Shown here piece after piece: positions 59,259 through 64,000 of a DNA stretch of 64,000 bases (position 1 is its first letter; every line of letters starts with the position of its first letter). The stretch covers positions 3,762,799-3,826,798 of the forward strand of contig JAINUG010000072.1 in the NCBI GenBank assembly GCA_029706075.1, written 5' to 3'. The notes under the pieces were generated by a model that saw only the letters and a list, made by a program, of their open reading frames with translations, did no database searches and had not been told where the DNA came from. This DNA comes from Aldrovandia affinis. Lineage: Eukaryota; Chordata; Actinopteri; Notacanthiformes; Halosauridae. The translations under genes were made by a program, and so were the position numbers.

Positions 59259-59402
59259 TGCTAAAACAAAATCGAATGGGGGAAAGTGGGCAATGTAAAA
59301 AGTTTATTCAGTTTCCAAAATACAAGTTGTACAGCCAATCGTTACACAATATAGCTAGATATATACATTTATATACTTATTAACATATCGGCGAATACGA
59401 CA

Positions 59403-59462
59403 ATGGTTAAGCAGACAATTCAGATCTTTGCCCGCATCAGACCGACTAAGAAAACCACCTCG
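59403..59462 (+). CDS. KIF6: KIF6 coding exon 1 (start codon to first donor)
   Basis: First coding exon of kinesin family member 6, a kinesin-9 motor that works in motile (ependymal) cilia; loss in zebrafish is known to cause scoliosis. The 20 codons read MVKQTIQIFARIRPTKKTTS. They open with the same eleven residues (MVKQTIQIFAR) that I recall for human KIF6, followed by the start of the first beta-strand of the motor domain. The ATG has A at -3 and G at +4, a good Kozak context. The exon ends in phase 0 at TCG|GTGAGT. After the conserved start, the lysine/threonine-rich end differs from the human protein. The identification rests on exons 1 to 3 joining in frame. The transcription start and 5' UTR are not resolved. 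Confidence 0.93.
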
Positions 59463-60739
59463 GTGAGTAGCTAGCAGAATAAGCTAGGTGGCTAGCCTTT
59501 GTTTCTCATCCCAGCATAACGTTAGCAGCTGGTAGTAGGTAGCGTGTGCAGCATGCAAGGTGCACATGCTAGCTAGCTGCTTGACTGTCAGTATTGCCTC
59601 ATGAATTAAAATGAGCAGGTTGCGTTAATGCATTTGGAAGTAATATTGGGACTGTCAGTTCCATCTAACGTACGCTTACTTTAGCTGACCTCGATGCCAG
59701 CAACCTACAAAATGCAAATAACTAGCAAACGTTAGCTAACTTAACTCTTTAGTTATACAGTAAGGGAAGGAGTAACGGCGACTAGCTGTCAGGATGTTTG
59801 TCTATACGCAAATTATGGCAAAGCAATGTTTAAACTACGAACTAATAGGCTATAATATGACGCGATTCTTTAAAGATTTAGTGCAAACTGCAGAGTGTAC
59901 TAACTTTTTTGTTTGATTTCAACGGGTGGTTCATAACATGAACATGAACATGAACATTTTGTAAATGGCTTGCATAATAGCTATCCAGTTAGCCTCAATA
60001 AATGAGGTTACAAACCGAAGCATTGCAATCCAGCAACTCAGATTTAGGAGTTGTCAGAAAAAGTAACTTCACGAGCACCCGTGCTGCAGAATTGTAGAAT
60101 CAAATCAATGATAAGCCGAGATCAAGTGCCATGTGCCAATAGTTTATTACAAATGAGTCAACTATAAAAAGTCGTTACATATTTAGATAGCCAGCCTAAT
60201 ATAAATCAAGTGCCATTGTAATGTGTCACCTTTCAAATACTGTATGTAGTTTTCTTATGATAGTGGACAAGTCTGCGGTTTATGCAGTGTGCCATTTTTT
60301 TTACCGATACAAAACTAATTCCCCTACAAATAAATAATAATAATAATATAATAAATAAATTCAAAGGATGCCATATTTGACATACATGTTATGTGCAGAG
60401 TGTACTAATGTTTAGTGTATTTTATATAGTAACTGAAGATGCATAGTTTAAAACCTTTATTCAAGTAACATTAATATGATGGAAGCTTAAAACCGTAAGA
60501 TTTGTTTCTTTGTATCGACAACTTTGCGATTGTCCCCTGCTTTGCAATACATTGATTCTGTAGCATTTAACTTTTTATATAGCCACAGAAATGTTCCCTT
60601 AACCCATTGAAAATAACACAAAGTGTGCAGTGCATTGTGTACTTGCTTGTGTGAGGCCATGTTTGTACTACTACTAATAATAATACACATATTTTGATGA
60701 TACATGACACGTATGCAACCCCAAGTGATTCACAAGAGA

Positions 60740-61110
60740 GAACATCTCTGTGACTCTCTGTGACTTCAAAGTCCTGTCTTACCCCCTCAAAAGGTTGTTT
60801 CAAAGCCTGTTTGACCATAGTGTATCTATAGTCTTTATTATTGTGCGTCATCCTCCCTTGGCTCTTTTTCAGTTTCTTGCCTTTGTAGTGTTTGTCTGTA
60901 AGCGCTTTGTAGTGTCCCTCCGGGGAGCGCAGTGCAACTTTGGGCCGCAGCTGCGCGGTCTGCTCCTCACTCAGCGGCTGTCTCACGTCCTCAAGAGTCT
61001 CCTCAGCACGGTGGAACGGGGACTCGATGAGGTCCAGGGGACCGCTGGCCAAAGCCAGCCCTCCGCCCCCACAGCAGATCGTCCACATCATCAACATCAT
61101 CGCTTATTGT
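60740..61110 (-). pseudogene. Coding-like segment in KIF6 intron 1, strand uncertain
   Basis: A minus-strand frame is open from about 61100 down to 60567 (177 codons). It contains a composition-balanced part with DLIESPFHRAEETLEDVRQ, then SEEQTAQLRPKVALRSPEG and HYKALTDKHYKGKKLKK. This looks more like protein than the repeat-driven frames elsewhere. The plus strand is also open here (60750-61127), so strand is uncertain. AATAAAG on the minus strand near 60835 falls inside the frame and could be an old polyadenylation signal, which would fit a processed pseudogene. I do not recognise the protein. Confidence 0.3.
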
Positions 61111-61237
61111 CCGAGCGGAGCCGCTAATGGAAGAGTCATTGGATTACTCCAGAGGGAGCGGGGGGGGTTGGGCCTACACGTGCAGTAAAATGTTTAATGT
61201 CATAAAGCGCAGCACCGTAGTGCCCTGGGGCTACGCG

Positions 61238-61330
61238 AGACCTTCAGACCTTCATCATCACGCTGAACGAAGACCAGAGGATCACCTCGGCGGGCGCACT
61301 GAGGAACAAAGGAGATCTAATTATATAGGT
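61238..61330 (+). pseudogene. Short coding-like remnant in KIF6 intron 1
   Basis: One plus-strand frame reads LQTFIITLNEDQ then RITSAGALRNKGDL before a stop (TAG near 61327). The wording is protein-like, and the segment lies just beside the 60740-61110 stretch. It may belong to the same broken copy of a gene. The source gene is not recognised, and a chance frame in GC-rich DNA is possible. Confidence 0.2.
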
Positions 61331-61979
61331 CTCATCTTGTCTCTGTTTGGCAGAGGCTTTGGATTCACAGTTATATCCCATTAAAACATGAAGAGGCGTA
61401 TGAGAGAGCTTAAGGGGGCTGGAGGAGAGGTCTCTCAGCGCAACATTAGGCCAACTTTGTGCTTCTCTTCTGTTTTCTAAAAGGAGTAAAAATAAAAATG
61501 ATTGGTTTTTATTTTTTCATGCCCTGGTTTTCTGGTGGGTTGTGTGGTTCCTGCCTTGTCTGATGTGGAGGGAAATTGTATGTCAAATTCATGCAAGGTT
61601 ATTAATATAGGATTATGGCAGGTGTGAATGACTCTTATTGGTGCCAAACAGGAAGTAAAGTATGAATATAAATGGATGGAGCTACGTAATTCTGGCTTGG
61701 CACCAAATAGTGGTTACATCAGAGTTTGCATTAACTATGGCCTGGATTCAATCAACATATGTCCTTAACATTGGCCTAAATGTTTAACCTCAAACAAAGT
61801 TGGCAAGTCAATTTTGGTGATTGCTGAACTGAGTGCTGTGTGAGTGCCAACTGTATGTGTGAATAAGAAAAAAAGGAACACATTTGTTGAAAGTAAGAAA
61901 GTTAAGGTGAAATGTTGACTTAATCCTGGCTTGTGGATAACCCTGGAGGCGTGCTGATAAAGTTGGCCCTCTGGTCTAG

Positions 61980-62092
61980 GTGTACGCCGTAGATGAGGAG
62001 GAAGAGAGGGTGGGCTCCACTCTTGAGTTTGTGGTGCCCCGGGACCTGGCCGACGGCTTCATCAACAACAAGAAGGAGAGCTACAGATTCAG
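61980..62092 (+). CDS. KIF6: KIF6 coding exon 2
   Basis: Second coding exon, residues 21-57 plus two bases of codon 58. The acceptor is CTGGTCTAG|GTG and the donor AG|GTGAAG. The translation starts VYAVDEEEERVGS and contains the block PRDLADGFINNKKESYRF. This block is nearly identical to the human KIF6 segment between the first motor beta-strand and the FQ-FDQ motif, and it is the strongest evidence for the gene. Exon 2 is 113 bp, so it leaves a split codon (AG|G) completed by the first base of exon 3. An acidic run (DEEEE) sits where human KIF6 also has an acidic stretch. Confidence 0.95.
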
Positions 62093-63200
62093 GTGAAGTG
62101 GAGGAGAGCAAACGCGTCACGTCCTTTTTCCTTCCCTGACTCTCTGTCCGGATCTCCCATGGGGGACCCATGGCCTCCCGGTGGCATTGGTGGGCACAGA
62201 GCAGTTTAAGGGGTCGACGTGGCGCTCACTTCATAAGGGTTCATTTCAAACCCCTGACATCGGGACAAGTGGGACGTGTACGTTTTGGAGATGAGGCTCT
62301 GGGCTTTTCTTAGAAACCGCGAATGGAACGTGGCCGTTAGCGAGTTTGCTGCTGAATTGACAAGTCGGCAGCTGCAACATCTGGCTTATTCTGGTTGTGA
62401 AGGCTGGAGTGCCATCAAATGGGCGTGGCTGTTCTCTGGCCAGTGCTTTCACAGCTCCAGCCCCAGGCAGTAACACAGTGCATTCTGTCAACCACCGTGC
62501 TTTTAATAGACTGCAGAGGTTCCCTGCGCTCATGAAAATAAAGGATCAAATTTAGAGCATAGAAGGCCATTTCTTTTAAGAGGCTGTCCTTCCTTTGGAC
62601 TGTGTTGGCTGAGGTGGGGCTTGCTTGTAAGTGTGAGTAACCTTCCGCACACATGGAAATTTACGAGAATACATTCATGTGGAGAACTGCCCAGATGAAT
62701 CTCCCGTTTAGAAAAATCTCAAAATGGCAAAGATTCCGAAATTATACTGTAAAATGTGCAACATTATGTTCTGGGTTAAGTAGTGGGTAAAGCCAAGGAC
62801 ATTAGCCTTTTACCAGTTTAGCCATTAGCCTTAGCCTCTTGATTTCCTATAATCAAAAGTGAATCTACATTAATGCTGTGTTGGAAGCCCCTAAATCCAC
62901 AAATTATCAAGGGAAGTTATTCTATACATTATATTTTTCCGTAAAGAGGTAATCTCTAGAGTAAGTGTGATATGCTTGGGTCTCAGAGACAAAACTGAAT
63001 TATGTATACAAATAGCTACAGTCTTAATATTTTGAAATCATTATCTGTCCATCACCACATTATCACAGCTCTAAGACAGTATCCTGACTCAGGTGTAGTA
63101 CAGAGATGCTGTAGCTATGAGAGGTCTGTATTTCAATTAGTCTGGTCTGGTCTGGTTTGGTCTGGTCTTTGCACTCACATTTCCTGTTTTTATTCTTCAG
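62093..63200 (+). other. KIF6: KIF6 intron 2
   Basis: A 1.1-kb intron bounded by GTGAAG and TTCTTCAG. It is mostly unique sequence. A short GTCTG pentamer repeat lies at 63139-63170, just upstream of the polypyrimidine tract of the exon 3 acceptor. Confidence 0.88.
63139..63170. repeat. (GTCTG)n pentamer repeat
   Basis: About six units of TCTGG, one variant, in KIF6 intron 2 about 30 bases upstream of the exon 3 acceptor. Confidence 0.85.
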
Positions 63201-63275
63201 GTTTCAGAAGGTGTTTGATCAAGAGGCCAGACAGGAAGATATCTTCGAGAGCATCGCCAAGCCAGTGGCTGACAA
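63201..63275 (+). CDS. KIF6: KIF6 coding exon 3
   Basis: Third coding exon. Its first base completes codon 58 (Arg). Residues 59-82 follow and read FQKVFDQEARQED then IFESIAKPVAD, the conserved motor-domain helix before the P-loop. The acceptor is the pyrimidine-rich TTTTTATTCTTCAG|G and the donor is GACAA|GTGAGT, ending in phase 2. The next exon should continue toward the AGYNGTIFAYGQTGSGKT P-loop, but no such sequence occurs in the remaining 725 bases. The window therefore holds only about the first tenth of a protein that is roughly 800 residues in mammals. Confidence 0.95.
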
Positions 63276-64000
63276 GTGAGTTTATCGGTGGCTCTGTGCT
63301 CTAGTTACAGGCTTAGACCTCCAGGACTGGGCAGGCGAATTCCCAGTCCTGGAGAGCTGGGTCTTTGGCATAGCAGGCCAGGCGTAATGCCGTGTCTGGT
63401 GAGTTTGTGCCACGCGATGCCGTGAGTCAGCGGTTCACCTTCCGGTCTGGTCGGACCACACCGTCTCCGCCGCGCTGTACACGGGAGGCAGGCAGCGCAG
63501 ACGGTAAGCCGAGCTAGCGCGAGGGCGGGAACGAAGGAGAGCTGTGAGTTTTGGCTCGTCCGAGCACCAGACCACTAAGTGGAGAGCTGGGAGTCGAGGT
63601 GCCACACGCAGCTATTCCGTCTATGCGGAAAATCCTGTCCTCTCCGCAAGTCACAGTATGACGGAGGGACTGTTTATTGTTTCAGATGCGCTCTGAAATT
63701 CTGCTCTTGGCCGTCAGAATGCATCTACAACGAGAGGTAGCATCCTGACCCTGTGGCTGAAAATTCAGGCTATATACAGTAACATCTGGAAAGCTAGTCC
63801 TGAGGTTTTTAAAGATTAGATGATCTTGCTGTTACTTCTTTTCATGTTTCTTATTGTATAATTATCTGTTGGACAGTTGTGCTGTATGTTTTAGATAATT
63901 AAATGGTATAATCCTTTTGGCGCATCAGCCGCATCTGTGTGGTTGTGATTCAGTGGTATCTGTAACCAGTAGGTGTTTATATACCTCTCTGGTGATACAC
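63276..64000 (+). other. KIF6: KIF6 intron 3, 5' part
   Basis: Starts at the exon 3 donor GTGAGT and runs off the window. It has a GC-rich patch near 63390-63620 and is AT-rich after that. A cryptic acceptor and donor pair at about 63685-63738 would not give kinesin-like sequence in the required phase, so no exon 4 is called. Confidence 0.8.

Larger units (their letters stand above)
58970..59402. promoter_or_regulatory. KIF6 promoter region, possibly bidirectional
   Basis: The 430 bases before the KIF6 start codon carry a cluster of promoter-type motifs. CCAAT cores lie at 59205-59209 and 59335-59339. An X-box-like site GTTCACCTGGCAAC at 59245-59258 matches 12 of 14 positions of the RFX consensus GTYNCCATRGNAAC. 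A perfect 13-bp palindrome TGATGTTACATCA lies at 59018-59030, with the E-box CACGTG at 59033-59038. RFX regulation is established for ciliary genes as a class; its use here is inferred from the motif. No TATA box is placed convincingly. Confidence 0.6.
59463..61979 (+). other. KIF6: KIF6 intron 1
   Basis: A 2.5-kb intron with a GTGAGT donor and a CTGGTCTAG acceptor. It is AT-rich in its first half, with a short (AAT)n-like stretch near 60335-60360. From about 60740 to 61340 the GC content rises and both strands are open over long stretches; this coding-like segment is listed separately. No other SINE or transposon was recognised inside it. Confidence 0.85.

Noticed and set aside
63686-63737. 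Possible KIF6 exon 4
   Set aside because: An acceptor-like TTTATTGTTTCAG and a GT follow, but in the required phase the peptide is unlike the conserved segment leading to the kinesin P-loop.

Overview
This is a window of vertebrate nuclear DNA, almost certainly from a ray-finned (teleost) fish. The signs are long dispersed (AC/GT)n and (GA/CT)n microsatellites, tRNA-derived SINEs whose tails look like the L2-type LINE tail common in teleosts (box near CTTTGGATAAAAGCG...CTGC, sometimes followed by TGTAA repeats), Tc1/mariner and hAT relics and MITEs, and intron-containing coding sequence with GT-AG splice sites. There are no bacterial-style genes or operons and no CRISPR. Nearly all of the many open frames are translations of simple repeats or CpG-rich DNA and are not genes.

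The one gene that can be named is KIF6, a kinesin-9 family motor of motile cilia. Its first three coding exons lie on the + strand at the right end (59403-59462, 61980-62092, 63201-63275). They splice in frame and encode the first 82 residues of the motor domain. The rest of the gene, including the nucleotide-binding P-loop, lies beyond the window. Immediately upstream is a compact promoter-like segment (about 58970-59402) with two CCAAT boxes, a 12/14 match to the RFX X-box, a 13-bp palindrome, an E-box, and a divergent minus-strand exon candidate.

Positions 1 to about 58900 are non-coding as far as can be seen. In mammals DAAM2 lies head-to-head with KIF6, so this stretch could be intergenic DNA plus a long 5' intron of a minus-strand DAAM2. 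I found no DAAM2 coding exon, so that is inference from synteny only. Possible untranslated or first exons ending in good donor sites are noted at 2568-2627 (+), 39882-40130 (-), 57694-58030 (-) and 58970-59131 (-). CpG-rich stretches lie at about 11130-11780, 28400-29640 and 31430-31920. Several unique stretches rich in homeodomain-like TAAT cores (13225-13500, 15830-16070, 45040-45300, 49740-50120) resemble conserved non-coding enhancers.

Mobile DNA is the best-resolved feature class. There are three SINE families, a short Tc1-type MITE family, two Tc1/mariner relics, and several hAT-type elements with 8-bp target duplications. There are also nested insertions: a hAT element inside a Tc1 relic at 42440-43720, a roughly 1-kb insertion splitting a SINE at 13505-14760, and a palindromic hAT MITE inside a 134-bp tandem array at 12236-12760. 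I saw no clearly new biological system. The most useful leads are the putative bidirectional X-box promoter of KIF6, the nested transposons, a 222-bp duplicated segment (48063-48284 / 50302-50525), and the unexplained coding-like stretch in KIF6 intron 1.
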